Origin: Metallumcola ferriviriculae
GTDB lineage: Bacteria > Bacillota > JADQBR01
DNA: 64,000 nucleotides
Assembly: GCF_035573695.1 (NCBI RefSeq)
Contig: NZ_CP121694.1
Location: forward strand, 2,332,501-2,396,500
Reading direction: 5' to 3'
The notes below the pieces were generated by a model. The model searched no databases. It was not told the origin of the DNA and saw only the letters and a program-made list of their open reading frames with translations. Each line of letters opens with the position of its first letter. The first letter of the stretch is position 1. A program made the position numbers and the translations under genes. Below are positions 35,049 to 45,855 of this stretch, piece by piece.

Positions 35049-35972
35049 TTAGGATACTTTCGGTCTGGGGTAAAGGCCGGCTTTTTCAACAATGGTGGGA
35101 ATAATTTCTTCCCAGGCCACTGCCATAATGTGCACGCCGGCGATACCTTCCATCTTCTGCAGGTGTTGAATCTGCTCTACGCAGATTTGGACACCTTCTG
35201 CTTTGGGGTCTTCTGCCTTTTCCATCCGCTCAATAATCGAATCAGGCACTATCATCCCGGATACATTCTTATTCATGTAGCGGGCTGCCTTATGGGATTT
35301 AAGCGGCATCAGGCCTGCTACAATCTTGGCTTTCTTATGCAAACCACGTTCCCGAACCATATCCATCCACCGTTCAAAGCGTTCCATGTCGAAAATACAT
35401 TGGGTCTGAATGAAGTCTGCACCAGCATTAATTTTCTTCTCCAGGCGCATTACCCTGTATTCAAAAGGGTCACCAAAGGGGTTAGCCACCGCACCAATAA
35501 GGAATTGGGGCTCACTTTCCTTCATTTCCTCACCACAGACAAATTGCTTGTCATCACGCATCTGCTTCAGTGCTGCTACCAGTTGGATAGAATCCAAGTC
35601 ATGTACATTTTTACTGGTAGGGTGGTTACCGAAAGACTGATGGTCCCCGGAAAGACAGAGCACATTTTTCACACCCAGACTGGCGGCACCCAAAAGGTCA
35701 CTCTGGATACCAATGCGGTTACGATCTCGCACGGTCATCTGGATAATGGGCTCTAATTCCTCACCTAAGACATGCACTGCCGATGCAATACTGGAAATAC
35801 GGACAATGGCAGTCTGATTATCCGTCAGGTTAGCCGCATCCACATATTCCTTCAGCATTTTGGCGTGCTCTTTAATTATTGCCGGATTCGAATGCTTCGG
35901 AGGACCAATTTCACCACTGACAACAAATTCACCTTGTTCAAAAAGTTTTTCTAATCTGCTGCCGCTCTTCAC
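35049..35972 (-). CDS. metF: Methylene-tetrahydrofolate reductase catalytic subunit
   Basis: 307 aa, FAD-containing TIM barrel that reduces 5,10-methylene-THF to 5-methyl-THF. Recognisable parts are GEIGPPKHSNP at the N-terminus, the QTAIVRISS and CLSGDHQSFGNHP segments, and GADFIQTQCIFD. It is the short MetF type that works with MetV, with no C-terminal regulatory domain. Its ATG overlaps metV by 4 nt. As the last gene of the acs/hdr operon it supplies the methyl group for AcsE. Confidence 0.94.
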   Translation of the reverse strand: MKSGSRLEKLFEQGEFVVSGEIGPPKHSNPAIIKEHAKMLKEYVDAANLTDNQTAIVRISSIASAVHVLGEELEPIIQMTVRDRNRIGIQSDLLGAASLGVKNVLCLSGDHQSFGNHPTSKNVHDLDSIQLVAALKQMRDDKQFVCGEEMKESEPQFLIGAVANPFGDPFEYRVMRLEKKINAGADFIQTQCIFDMERFERWMDMVRERGLHKKAKIVAGLMPLKSHKAARYMNKNVSGMIVPDSIIERMEKAEDPKAEGVQICVEQIQHLQKMEGIAGVHIMAVAWEEIIPTIVEKAGLYPRPKVS

Positions 35973-36640
35973 GGTATCATCACGTCCTCTCTCACGACCT
36001 TACGCGGGCCACCATCTCTGGATTTTGACCAATCTTTCGCAGGTTCAATTTCCATAAGCTTATCAAGCTGACCCAATTTCTTCATCCGGTCATAGATTAA
36101 CTGCCAAGCGCATTCAACATCCTGATTAATTTCACACTTACCATCCTGGGAACCGCCGCAGGGGCCGTTCAGGATAGATTTGGAGCAGCGAATAATCGGA
36201 CAAATGCCGCCTGTTTTATGCAGCACACATTCACCACAAAGCCCGCAGCGCTCGCCCCAAACACCGTGCTCCATCGCACCACCGGCAAACTTGGTATTAA
36301 GTGCAGGAACTACCCACTTGTCAAAACGCTCGGCAATAAACTGAACGCCGACACCACAAGCCATGGATACCACGCAATCGATGTCATCGGTGATATACTT
36401 TTCCAACATATCCATATACTCTGGGTCACACTGACGGCTTAAGGTTACCTCTACTGTTTCCAGAGGCTTGTTTTCCTTTTGCCGCAGCATGCGCAAAGCA
36501 GAAGCCAGAACTCCTACTTCTTTTTCCCCACCGGCAAGGCAGACTGTTACACAACCACCACATCCTACTACCAGCACCTTGTTCGCATCTTCGATAAGTT
36601 TAGCAACTTCAGCGATAGATTTTCCCTGAGCAACAATCAT
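35969..36640 (-). CDS. metV: MetV, zinc/Fe-S accessory subunit of methylene-THF reductase
   Basis: 223 aa with an N-terminal CGGCVTVCLAGG, a central CDPEYMD region, and a C-terminal CGLCGECVLHKTGGICPIIRC..NGPCGG cysteine cluster, the layout of the MTHFR C-terminal (MetV) family. In Moorella and Acetobacterium it forms a complex with MetF and passes electrons to it from partner proteins. Here MvhD and HdrA lie immediately upstream. Confidence 0.9.
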   Translation of the reverse strand: MIVAQGKSIAEVAKLIEDANKVLVVGCGGCVTVCLAGGEKEVGVLASALRMLRQKENKPLETVEVTLSRQCDPEYMDMLEKYITDDIDCVVSMACGVGVQFIAERFDKWVVPALNTKFAGGAMEHGVWGERCGLCGECVLHKTGGICPIIRCSKSILNGPCGGSQDGKCEINQDVECAWQLIYDRMKKLGQLDKLMEIEPAKDWSKSRDGGPRKVVREDVMIP

Positions 36641-36674
36641 CTAGCATGTCACCCACTTTCTTATAGTTTGAGAT

Positions 36675-37139
36675 TTATTCATTGCCATCAGCTTCTTTCC
36701 CGGCTGCAGCTTCCTGCCCGCTCTTGTAAGCAGGGTTGAGCGGACTGGGACCCAGCTTCCTTATTCTTTCAGTCATCTCCTGAGCGACCTCGGCAAAACG
36801 CGGTCCCATAGAACCTGAGAGGTTGAACATCTCCAACCGTTCTCCGTCAATGCCGATTTCGTCAAGAAGCTTCTTAGCTTCCTTAATCCGCCGCTTAGCC
36901 ATGATATTGCCCTTCAAAAAGTGGCAGTCCCCTTCCAGGCAGCCGGCCACGTATACCCCGTCAGCTCCCTTTTCAAAGGCCTCCAGAACTACCCGTACAT
37001 CAGTTTTGCCTGAACAGGGCAATTCCACAATACGAATGTTGGCCGGATATTGGAGCCGCATGGAACCGGCCAAGTCTGCAGCGGAGTACGCACAATAATA
37101 GCAACAAAAGGCAACTAATTTGGGTTCAAAGTCGCTCAT
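36675..37139 (-). CDS. mvhD: MvhD-like [2Fe-2S] electron-transfer subunit
   Basis: 154-aa hydrogenase delta/MvhD domain. Cysteines in FCCYYCAYSAADLAG, in ELPCSGKTD and in GCLEGDCHFLKGN fit the [2Fe-2S] site. In methanogens MvhD links hydrogenase or formate dehydrogenase to HdrA. Here there is no hydrogenase gene, so it probably joins HdrABC to MetVF. It abuts hdrA with no gap. The last 15 residues are Lys/Glu/Ala-rich. Confidence 0.92.
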   Translation of the reverse strand: MSDFEPKLVAFCCYYCAYSAADLAGSMRLQYPANIRIVELPCSGKTDVRVVLEAFEKGADGVYVAGCLEGDCHFLKGNIMAKRRIKEAKKLLDEIGIDGERLEMFNLSGSMGPRFAEVAQEMTERIRKLGPSPLNPAYKSGQEAAAGKEADGNE

Positions 37140-40100
37140 TTATAGCACCTCCGCCAGCAAGCCGTGTACTTTCTTAATGACTTGCCCATCTTTATAATGC
37201 TGCAGTTCAATTGCCTTAGCCGGACATTCGGAAACGCATGTTCCGCAGCCCTGGCACTGTACCTCATTAATTTCCGCAACAAAGTCGTCGTTAATCTTGG
37301 GTACATTATAGGGGCAGGCACGCACACAGGTAAGACATGCTGCACACTTATCCTGATCAATTTTAGCCACTACGCCGCCTACCATCAAATTATCCTTAGA
37401 TAAGATGGTACACGCTCGGGCCACCGCACCCTGAGCCTGGTAAATAGCTTCACTGACAAACTTGGGTGAATGAGCAGCGCCGCAGAGGAACAATCCTGCA
37501 GACGGGAAATCAATCGGTCCAAGTTTGGCGTGGGTCTCTACAAAGAACCTGTCTTCATTTAAAGTAGTCTTAAACATTGTACCAAGCTTTGCGATATCCT
37601 CCGGTGCCACAGTGGCTGTCGCCAGTACCACCTGGTCAGGATGCAGCACGATGTTTTCCCGGGAAGACGGGTCAAATACCTCCATCTTCAATAGCGGGTT
37701 CTCTTTATTGACCGTTTCTAAGCTGGGCTTGTTCTCCGGGTCGTACTGGATAAAGACAACACCCAGTTCCCTGGCCTGCTTGTAATACTCCTCGTAGAAA
37801 CCGTAAGTCCTGATATCGCGATAAAGTACATACGCTTCGTTTTCAGGATGTTCCGTCTTGATCTTAATCGCGTTTTTGAGAGACTGGGCACAACAGGTAC
37901 GACTGCAGTACTTTCTCTCATCGTCTCTGGAGCCGACGCACTGAATAAACACTACCTGCTTATTCTTTTTCGCATCCCATTTTCCTTCAAATAACTGCTG
38001 CTCCATTTGGACGTTGGTACAAACGCGGTCATCCTTACCAATCAGGTACTCATCAGGCACATACTCTTTCGCACCGGTAGCCACAATTACCACACCATGC
38101 TCAACCTTATGGGTATCTCGCACATGGTCCTTACCCGATTCTGCTTGGGAAATAGTAGTGGTAAAATGACCCTGGTGACCGCCGTAATCTTCAACACGGC
38201 TGTTAGTAAATACCTGAATTAAATCATTATTTTCTACTTTTTTAATTGTTTCCTCTAGAAAACCTTTTAAATCTTTTCCTTCAATAGTAGCACGCAGATT
38301 GCGAGCAAATCCGCCCAACTCGGGCTCTCTTTCCACTATGAAGGACTCATATCCCTGGCTTGACATGGATAGAGCCGCCGACATACCGGCAATACCGCCG
38401 CCCACAATCAATGCCTTGGGAACTACTGCCACCGGATGTTGATGCAGCGGTTCGTGAGTCTGTACCTTTTCAATGGCACCTCTTACCAAATCCTTTGCCT
38501 TCAGAGTAGCCGCAGGATGGTCATCCCGATGTACCCATGAACACTGGTCTCGAATATTGGCCATTTCAAACAGGTACTGGTTTAAACCGGCTTCGCGGCA
38601 TACCTCTCTAAACAACGGTTGGTGGGTGCGAATGGTACAAGAAGCTACCACTACACGGTTAAGATTATGCTCCTCCACCAGCTCTCGCATTTTCTTGGTA
38701 GTATCCTCTGAACAGGTGTAGAGGTTATCCTCGGCATACACCACTCCGGGTATAGTCTTAGCGTAGTCAACGACGCTGGGCACATCCACCACCGAGCCAA
38801 TATTAATACCACAGTGGCAGATAAATACACCTACCCGGGGTTCTTCCTGACTGACGTCCTTCTCCTCAGGATAATCTTTTCCTCTCACCAGCGTACCCCG
38901 AGCCGCAGCCAACGCACCACCGGCCGTGGCTGCCGCCGCACTGGCATTCATCACTGTCTCCGGAATATCACGGGGACCCTGGAATGCACCGGCTACATAA
39001 ATACCCGCTCTGCTGGTTTGAGTGGGATTAAGTGTCTCTGTCTCAGCAAAACCAAACTTATTCAGCTTAAAGTCAGCAATTTCTGCCAAATCGGCTGCTG
39101 ACTTAGGCGGCTGGACACCCACTGCCAATACCACCATATCAAATTCCTCGGTTACCATTTCCCCGTCCTGAAGATAACTAATATACAAATTTTTGGTAAT
39201 GGGGTCTTCCTTGACACTGGAAATCATGGTCCGAGTGTACTTAACACCCGCCTCTTTGGCAGAATCTACATACTTATCAAAGTTTTTACCATAGGAACGC
39301 ATATCCAGATAAAAAATAGTCGGTTCGATATTCTTATCGTGTTCCTTAGCGATAATTGCTTCCTTGGTAGAGTACATACAGCAGATAGATGAGCAGTACT
39401 CACCACCGTCTCGAGCGCAATCCCTGGAGCCGACACATTGGATAAAGGCGGTTTTTCCCGGTGCTTTACCGTCCGCCGGCCGTTCCACATGGCCCTTGGA
39501 AGGACCGGTAGAACTTAACAAACGCTCAAATTCCAAGCTGGTAATTACATTGTCATAGACGCCATAACCATATTCACCGGTCTTTTCCGCATCAAAGAGG
39601 TCATAACCGGGTACCAAAATCATGGAGCCCACATCTAATTCTACAGTTTCCTCTTCCTGCCAGTGCTGCACAGCATTCTTTTTACACACTGCTTCACACT
39701 GGAGACATTCAGAGCAAATACCGCAATTCAAGCACCGTTTTGCTTCTTCTACGGCCTGTTCCTCACTAAAGCCCTGATACACCTCACCGAAATCACTGCC
39801 TCTATTGGCCGCATCAGCCATACCCTGTTGTAAACGGGCACTGCCTCTAACCGGCGTTTTCAAGGGCGGGCCAAGCTTTTCTTCACGCTTAACACCTCTG
39901 CCCTGGCTCAAATCTTCACCATTGATAAAACGATCAATGGAAACAGCTGCTTCATGGGCACCTGCTACAGCATCCACTACCGATTTAGGTCCGGTGACAA
40001 TATCGCCACAAGCAAAGACACCTTCCGCTCCGGTAATTAAGCTGACCGAATCAGCTACGATGGTACCTGCCCGGGTGGTTTCAATACCGCTATTATCAGG

Positions 40101-41615
40101 AAGGAATGTAATGTCAGATGCCTGGCCGATAGCTACAATCACCATATCAGCATCAAAATCTTTCTTCACACCATCCTCAAATTGAGGGTTGAATCTTCCC
40201 TCTTCATCAAATACCGAAGCGCATTTTTTCATGGCTGCACCGGAAACCTTACCGTTACCAAGGAATTTCTCCGGTCCCCAGGAGGGATTAATGATGACAC
40301 CCTCTTCAATGGCTTCTTCAATTTCCCATTCGTGAGCAGGCATTTCGTGTCTTGCTTCCAGACAAGTCAGATTAACTTCTTCAGCACCCAGACGCAATGC
40401 AGTTCGGGATACATCAATAGCTACATTACCACCGCCAATAACCAGTACTTTCTTACCCACCGGCGGTTTTTCGCCCAGCGCAGCCTTTCTTAATAAATCA
40501 ACGCCGCCCACAATGCCTTCCTGGTCTGCACCTTCCAGTTTCAGCATGCGAGAATCCTGTGTGCCTACGGCAATCAATACCGCATTATAATCTTTTTGTA
40601 ACTGTTCTAAGCTGATATCTTTGCCTATTCTGGTATTCGGCTTAAATTCAATGTCGCCGGTACCCAGCATCCACTCAGCTTCTTTCTTCACCGATTCTTC
40701 CGGCAGCCGATAGCGGGGAATACCGCCGCGCAACATGCCGCCGGCTTCCGGCAAAGCATCAAATATAGTAACTTTATAGCCTTTTAGCGCCAAATCTTGG
40801 GCCGCAGTCAAACCGCCCGGACCGGCACCGATGACAGCAATTCGTTCTTCTCTAGCTTCCACTTCCACCTGAGGAGATAGAGCCGCTTCATCTACCCAGC
40901 CATAATCTGCAGCTGCGCGCTTCAGATAAGCAATGGCGATAGGGTCATCATATTCGGCCCGGTTACATTCACCCTCACAGGGATGATGACAGATACGACC
41001 GCAGATACCGGCAAAGGGCATCCTACGCCGCACCACTTCCAAAGCTTCTTTGAATTTACCCTGGGATATCAGTGCCACATAACCTTGGGCATTAGTGCCC
41101 GCGGGGCATGTGCTCCGACAGGGAGGCGTGCCCTTCTTTTCAATGAGAAATTTATTAGGCACAGCCTGTGGAAAACGCTTGTAAACCGCTTTCCGCGAAT
41201 CCATATTTTCATTAAATTCATTGGGGACTTCTACGGGACAGGCCTGCTCACAGTCGCCGCAGGCGGTACATTCGTTGATATCAATGTAACGCGGCTGCTG
41301 CTTAACCTTAACCTTGAAATTTCCCTCCTCGCCATCTACTTGAGTGATGGTTGAGCAGGTATAAATGTCAATGTTAGGGTGACCGAGAGTATCTGTCATC
41401 TTCGGACCCAATAAACACATAGCACATTCGTTGGTAGGGAAGGTCTTATCCAGTTGGGTCATTTTGCCGCCAACTGACGGTTCATCCGTGACCATATGCA
41501 CTAGATAACCGGCATTGGCCAAATCCTGAGCGGACTGCATTCCTGCAATACCACTACCCAACACCAAAACCGACCCCACAACTGAATTGTTTTTCTCATT
41601 TTTCATGCATCTCAC
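37140..41615 (-). CDS. hdrA: Triple-module HdrA with NfnB/GltD-like insertion
   Basis: 1,491 aa, far longer than usual HdrA (about 650-1,000). The order seen is: FAD-binding HdrA start (GSGIAGM, 20-26) with one [4Fe-4S] site at Cys116-119-122-126; an NfnB/GltD-like flavoprotein (about 166-570) with Cys cluster 205-217, FAD site GAGPGG (263-268) and NAD(P) site GGGNVA (394-399); an Fe-S segment (Cys628-644) and the rest of the first HdrA with CVGSRD and YCSSICC (727-746); then a second HdrA (about 925-1410) with CHCGINIG, GGGIAGM (1072) and YCSRTCC (1237); finally two [4Fe-4S] sites (Cys1424-1434, Cys1454-1464). It probably bifurcates electrons among NAD(P)H, ferredoxin and MetVF. GTG 41615 or ATG 41606 could be the start. 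Confidence 0.93.
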   Translation of the reverse strand: MRCMKNEKNNSVVGSVLVLGSGIAGMQSAQDLANAGYLVHMVTDEPSVGGKMTQLDKTFPTNECAMCLLGPKMTDTLGHPNIDIYTCSTITQVDGEEGNFKVKVKQQPRYIDINECTACGDCEQACPVEVPNEFNENMDSRKAVYKRFPQAVPNKFLIEKKGTPPCRSTCPAGTNAQGYVALISQGKFKEALEVVRRRMPFAGICGRICHHPCEGECNRAEYDDPIAIAYLKRAAADYGWVDEAALSPQVEVEAREERIAVIGAGPGGLTAAQDLALKGYKVTIFDALPEAGGMLRGGIPRYRLPEESVKKEAEWMLGTGDIEFKPNTRIGKDISLEQLQKDYNAVLIAVGTQDSRMLKLEGADQEGIVGGVDLLRKAALGEKPPVGKKVLVIGGGNVAIDVSRTALRLGAEEVNLTCLEARHEMPAHEWEIEEAIEEGVIINPSWGPEKFLGNGKVSGAAMKKCASVFDEEGRFNPQFEDGVKKDFDADMVIVAIGQASDITFLPDNSGIETTRAGTIVADSVSLITGAEGVFACGDIVTGPKSVVDAVAGAHEAAVSIDRFINGEDLSQGRGVKREEKLGPPLKTPVRGSARLQQGMADAANRGSDFGEVYQGFSEEQAVEEAKRCLNCGICSECLQCEAVCKKNAVQHWQEEETVELDVGSMILVPGYDLFDAEKTGEYGYGVYDNVITSLEFERLLSSTGPSKGHVERPADGKAPGKTAFIQCVGSRDCARDGGEYCSSICCMYSTKEAIIAKEHDKNIEPTIFYLDMRSYGKNFDKYVDSAKEAGVKYTRTMISSVKEDPITKNLYISYLQDGEMVTEEFDMVVLAVGVQPPKSAADLAEIADFKLNKFGFAETETLNPTQTSRAGIYVAGAFQGPRDIPETVMNASAAAATAGGALAAARGTLVRGKDYPEEKDVSQEEPRVGVFICHCGINIGSVVDVPSVVDYAKTIPGVVYAEDNLYTCSEDTTKKMRELVEEHNLNRVVVASCTIRTHQPLFREVCREAGLNQYLFEMANIRDQCSWVHRDDHPAATLKAKDLVRGAIEKVQTHEPLHQHPVAVVPKALIVGGGIAGMSAALSMSSQGYESFIVEREPELGGFARNLRATIEGKDLKGFLEETIKKVENNDLIQVFTNSRVEDYGGHQGHFTTTISQAESGKDHVRDTHKVEHGVVIVATGAKEYVPDEYLIGKDDRVCTNVQMEQQLFEGKWDAKKNKQVVFIQCVGSRDDERKYCSRTCCAQSLKNAIKIKTEHPENEAYVLYRDIRTYGFYEEYYKQARELGVVFIQYDPENKPSLETVNKENPLLKMEVFDPSSRENIVLHPDQVVLATATVAPEDIAKLGTMFKTTLNEDRFFVETHAKLGPIDFPSAGLFLCGAAHSPKFVSEAIYQAQGAVARACTILSKDNLMVGGVVAKIDQDKCAACLTCVRACPYNVPKINDDFVAEINEVQCQGCGTCVSECPAKAIELQHYKDGQVIKKVHGLLAEVL

Positions 41616-41690
41616 TACCTTTTCAAGTAAGATTTGCTCCCTAAACAGTGCACTTCACGATACGGTATTTCACTACCGTGGAGTTCTCCT

Positions 41691-42578
41691 TTAAGATGCA
41701 GCCAACAAATTCAGTGAGCGCAGTAATGGAACAGGGTCTATTAAGTGTTTCTTCAGCCAATCACCGCTCCTGCCGGCACCAATTGCTAATCCTATCAACT
41801 CAGTAATATAAAAGACAGGGACCTTAGTGCCCGGACCGCCTCCGGCTTCATGCTGACGTGTGTCAAGATTGGCCTGGCACAAGGGGCAGGCCGTAACGAT
41901 GGCATCAGCACCCGCGTATTGCGCGGCGTCCACCAATTTTTTAGTTAGTGTCAGCACCAAATCCGGCTGAGAAATTGAAAAACTGCCGCCGCAGCATTCA
42001 GTTTTATGAGACCAGCGAATATTCTCGGCGCCTAAGACACCCAACAATCTGTCCAATGTCTGAGGCTGCTCCGCATTATCTTCAAAAGACACGACCTTTG
42101 CCGGTCTGGTCAAGAGACAACCGTAATAAGGAACTACTTTTAATCCGGCCAACGGCTTTGCCAAGAGGCCGGCGATTTTAGCGCTAATTTCTTCCTGGGC
42201 AAACACATCCACCACATGCCGTACTGCAATGTTTCCTTGATACTGAGCACCCATGATTTCCTGCATATCCAGATTAAGCTCTTCACTGCCTTCACCGCCG
42301 CAGCGCATATGGTGCTCAGCGGTTTTTAATAAGTTATAACATGCGGCACAAGGAACTAAAACATCATTATCCTGCTTCTCCGCCAACACCAGGTTACGCA
42401 AAGGAAGCGCATGCGCCAAGTAATCACTAGTGGAGTGAGCAGAAGTAGCGCCACAGCAATTCCAGTCCTTCAGTTCTTCAAGCTGGATACCCAGCTTTTC
42501 CAGAACCTGTTTGCTTGAAGCATTGTACTCTTCAGCAGTGGAGTGCAGTGAACACCCGGGATAGTAAGTGTACTTCAT
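41691..42578 (-). CDS. hdrB: Heterodisulfide-reductase-like subunit HdrB
   Basis: 295 aa with the duplicated CCG (CX31-39CCX35-36CxxC) cysteine domain: first set Cys9, WNCCGATSAHS and CAACYNLL; second set YGCLLTRPAK, TECCGGSFSI and CPLCQANLD. In HdrB these bind the non-cubane clusters of the active site. Its natural disulfide is absent in bacteria, so the acceptor is unknown. Its ATG overlaps hdrC by 4 nt. Confidence 0.93.
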   Translation of the reverse strand: MKYTYYPGCSLHSTAEEYNASSKQVLEKLGIQLEELKDWNCCGATSAHSTSDYLAHALPLRNLVLAEKQDNDVLVPCAACYNLLKTAEHHMRCGGEGSEELNLDMQEIMGAQYQGNIAVRHVVDVFAQEEISAKIAGLLAKPLAGLKVVPYYGCLLTRPAKVVSFEDNAEQPQTLDRLLGVLGAENIRWSHKTECCGGSFSISQPDLVLTLTKKLVDAAQYAGADAIVTACPLCQANLDTRQHEAGGGPGTKVPVFYITELIGLAIGAGRSGDWLKKHLIDPVPLLRSLNLLAAS

Positions 42579-43141
42579 CGGCTCCCCTCCTTTGCTTTGG
42601 CCTTTTCAAAAATCTGCTTAATTTCTTTCACCTGGCTAATTTTTTCCGGCAGAAACTTGAGTTTGCCTTTTTTCACAAATTCAATGCCCAAACCCATATC
42701 CTGAGTGTAAGCTTTGGTCTTTAATTTAAAACCCAACAACATACCTGCTTCATAAATTCGACCATGGCGCTGGATGGAAGCCAAGAAAGACTCATGAAAA
42801 GCCGGAACCATGGTATCGCCCAGAGCAACATTTTGTTCGGCAGCCATATCTTTTAACGCATCATTGACAGCCGAAATATCAATGCCGTTTGGGCAGCGGT
42901 CTGCACAGGTTTTACAGCAGGCACACACCCAAATGGTACGGCTTTTCAGCAATCTTTCCTGCTGACCAAGCTGCACCAATCTGACCACCTGATTGGGATT
43001 AAAGTCCATGGCAAAACTCATCGGACAACCGCCGGTACATTTCTTACACTGATAGCAGCGGCTGACGGGTTGGCCGGATTTATCCTCCAATTGCTTTAAA
43101 AAAGAAAAGGAAGGCGCTATACTTTTACCAGTACTAACCAA
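42575..43141 (-). CDS. hdrC: Heterodisulfide-reductase-like subunit HdrC
   Basis: 188 aa with two [4Fe-4S] motifs, CYQCKKCTGGCPMSF and CACCKTCADRCPNGI, the usual HdrC pattern. It passes electrons from HdrA to HdrB. It heads the hdrCBA-mvhD-metVF part of the long operon, 79 nt after acsE; its 3' end overlaps hdrB. Confidence 0.93.
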   Translation of the reverse strand: MVSTGKSIAPSFSFLKQLEDKSGQPVSRCYQCKKCTGGCPMSFAMDFNPNQVVRLVQLGQQERLLKSRTIWVCACCKTCADRCPNGIDISAVNDALKDMAAEQNVALGDTMVPAFHESFLASIQRHGRIYEAGMLLGFKLKTKAYTQDMGLGIEFVKKGKLKFLPEKISQVKEIKQIFEKAKAKEGSR

Positions 43142-43220
43142 AAGATTCCCCTCCTAAATACCCCTGTAGGCGAGCAATATCTGCCCGCCCTGAGGTATAA
43201 ACATCTAACTGTTCAAATAA

Positions 43221-44027
<807 letters not shown>

Positions 44028-44039
44028 CTATTACGGCAT

Positions 44040-44065
44040 GGTCAGGTGCCAAATGACACCTGACC
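44040..44065. repeat. GGTCAGGTG/CACCTGACC palindrome between acsD and acsE
   Basis: GGTCAGGTG pairs with CACCTGACC (9 bp) across an 8-nt loop. The core resembles the GGTGTCAGGCACC repeats at 31 and 35 kb. It has no T tail, so it is more likely a repeat or mRNA-processing element than a terminator. Confidence 0.65.
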
Positions 44066-44079
44066 CGCCCAAGAAAATT

Positions 44080-45051
44080 CTAATAACTGTTATCTACCAT
44101 CAGCTGGTCGATTGCCTTCTTGACAATATCAACTGCCTTGGGATGACGCATCAGCAATATGCTGCCGCCTGCCTGCATTAGCGCACTAGCTGTAGATGCC
44201 TCCCATAGGATACCACGATCTTCTTCAACACCCCAACCGGGATATTCTTCTTCGGAAGCACTGGCTTCTTTTGCCCGCCATGCTTCTTTACCAACAGTGC
44301 AAAGTATAGGCATGGATAGCATCTTGTCACCCTGCAGGGCGCCAAGACGAGCACGTTCCATGATGGAATACGCATACTCAATACCATATCCCAGACCACC
44401 GATGGACGGATCAATAATAATCCGGTCAGTGGCTAAGTTCATCTCGGAAATCAAGATGTTTAACTGCTTGCAGATGTTAATGTCCAACGGAGAACGGGCA
44501 ATAACATTATGCTTATGCACCATGCAGGCAGCAGTAATAGACTTGTAGTTCTCCTGCTCGGCAAAACCAATTAAGAGGTTTTCACCGGCAAATGCTTCAG
44601 CAACAGCTGTCAGCACTTCATTATCCTTATCTTCAATCTCACAACCGGTAATAATCAAAGGAACACCTACGGCTCCTAAAACTTCTTTGACAGCTGCAAC
44701 ACAGTCTTCAGGAGACTTATTGTCACCGTCGGGGTGAGCTCCTTCAAGTCTTACGTAAATAACGTCAGCGCCATACTCATCAACGCATTTTTTCGCCCAT
44801 TCGCCCGGCTTATCCAAAACACCTTCAAAATGTTTGGTAATGGTTTCGGGCCAACTGGGAACAATGTCCTGAACTTCCATGGCCACGATAGGCCTATTTA
44901 CTATTTCACCTTCAAAGTGATGGAAAGGCAGTGCGGCATCGCCGCCCACGGTATAGGTAACCGTACGGGAGCCACCTTCTTCTTTGGTAGCACCCAATGT
45001 TACTTGGCCCACCTTGCTGAGGGTTTTTTCCTTAACAATATTTACAGCCAT
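44080..45051 (-). CDS. acsD: Corrinoid/iron-sulfur protein small subunit
   Basis: 323 aa, TIM-barrel small subunit of the CFeSP heterodimer. Typical segments are [35 protein letters not shown] and [23 protein letters not shown]. It holds cobalamin at the interface with AcsC while the methyl group goes from AcsE to acetyl-CoA synthase. It lies 48 nt after the second cooC. Confidence 0.95.
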   Translation of the reverse strand: MAVNIVKEKTLSKVGQVTLGATKEEGGSRTVTYTVGGDAALPFHHFEGEIVNRPIVAMEVQDIVPSWPETITKHFEGVLDKPGEWAKKCVDEYGADVIYVRLEGAHPDGDNKSPEDCVAAVKEVLGAVGVPLIITGCEIEDKDNEVLTAVAEAFAGENLLIGFAEQENYKSITAACMVHKHNVIARSPLDINICKQLNILISEMNLATDRIIIDPSIGGLGYGIEYAYSIMERARLGALQGDKMLSMPILCTVGKEAWRAKEASASEEEYPGWGVEEDRGILWEASTASALMQAGGSILLMRHPKAVDIVKKAIDQLMVDNSY

Positions 45052-45099
45052 AACTACTCTCCTTTCTTTCCTCCGAATATAGGAACTTCACTAACTAAC

Positions 45100-45855
45100 T
45101 TACAGTTTGACCTGACTGAGGATATCCTGCACAGCTTTTACTGCAGCAGAGTCAGCAGGCAAATCGAATAACGGCTTACCTTCAATGTCAAACTGGCTGA
45201 CCAAGGGATCCATGGGTATGGTGCCGATTAATTCCAGGCCGGTCTTTTTGATTTCCGGCATCAGCGGCTCAATACCCTGCTCCTGGGTCTTGGTTATAAT
45301 CAGGTAAAGATTATTTACCGGCGCCTTAAGCGAATCCACAAGTTCTTTTACCCGTCCGGCAGAGCGGACACTGCGCGCCGATGCATCACTGATGACAAAT
45401 AAATGCTCCACTTTTGGAATAGTTCGCCTGCTGATATGCTCAAGGCCGGCTTCGTTATCCGCCACCAGATAATCATAGTTTTCACTTAATGATTCCAGGT
45501 GTTTTTTCAATAAATCATTTGGATAACAATAACACCCGGGCCCCTGTGGATTACCCATCACCAGCAGGTCCAAATTCTTAGTAGTCTCTACAATGGCGTG
45601 AGACATTTTAAAGTCAATAAACATATCTTTAGTCATTCCCGAAGGAACGGCCTTAGGGTCTTTGGTTTCAGTAAGAATGTCGGAAATCATGGTGTCCACC
45701 TCAAGACCCAATGCCTCATTCAAATTGGCATTTGCATCTGCATCCAGGGCCAGAATTGACCCCTTCTTTTTCTCAATGAGGTAACGAATTAATAGGGCTG
45801 AAAAAGTGGTCTTACCTGTGCCACCCTTTCCTGCTACGGCAATTGACATAGTCAT
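45100..45855 (-). CDS. cooC: CooC-family nickel-insertion ATPase (second copy)
   Basis: 251-aa MinD-like P-loop ATPase with VAGKGGTGKTTFSALL and the CooC-type GPGCYCYPNDLL motif, in which a Cys pair binds nickel. It probably inserts nickel into acetyl-CoA synthase (AcsF-type role). It abuts acsV with no gap. The start is ATG 45855, with an in-frame ATG two codons in. Confidence 0.92.
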   Translation of the reverse strand: MTMSIAVAGKGGTGKTTFSALLIRYLIEKKKGSILALDADANANLNEALGLEVDTMISDILTETKDPKAVPSGMTKDMFIDFKMSHAIVETTKNLDLLVMGNPQGPGCYCYPNDLLKKHLESLSENYDYLVADNEAGLEHISRRTIPKVEHLFVISDASARSVRSAGRVKELVDSLKAPVNNLYLIITKTQEQGIEPLMPEIKKTGLELIGTIPMDPLVSQFDIEGKPLFDLPADSAAVKAVQDILSQVKL

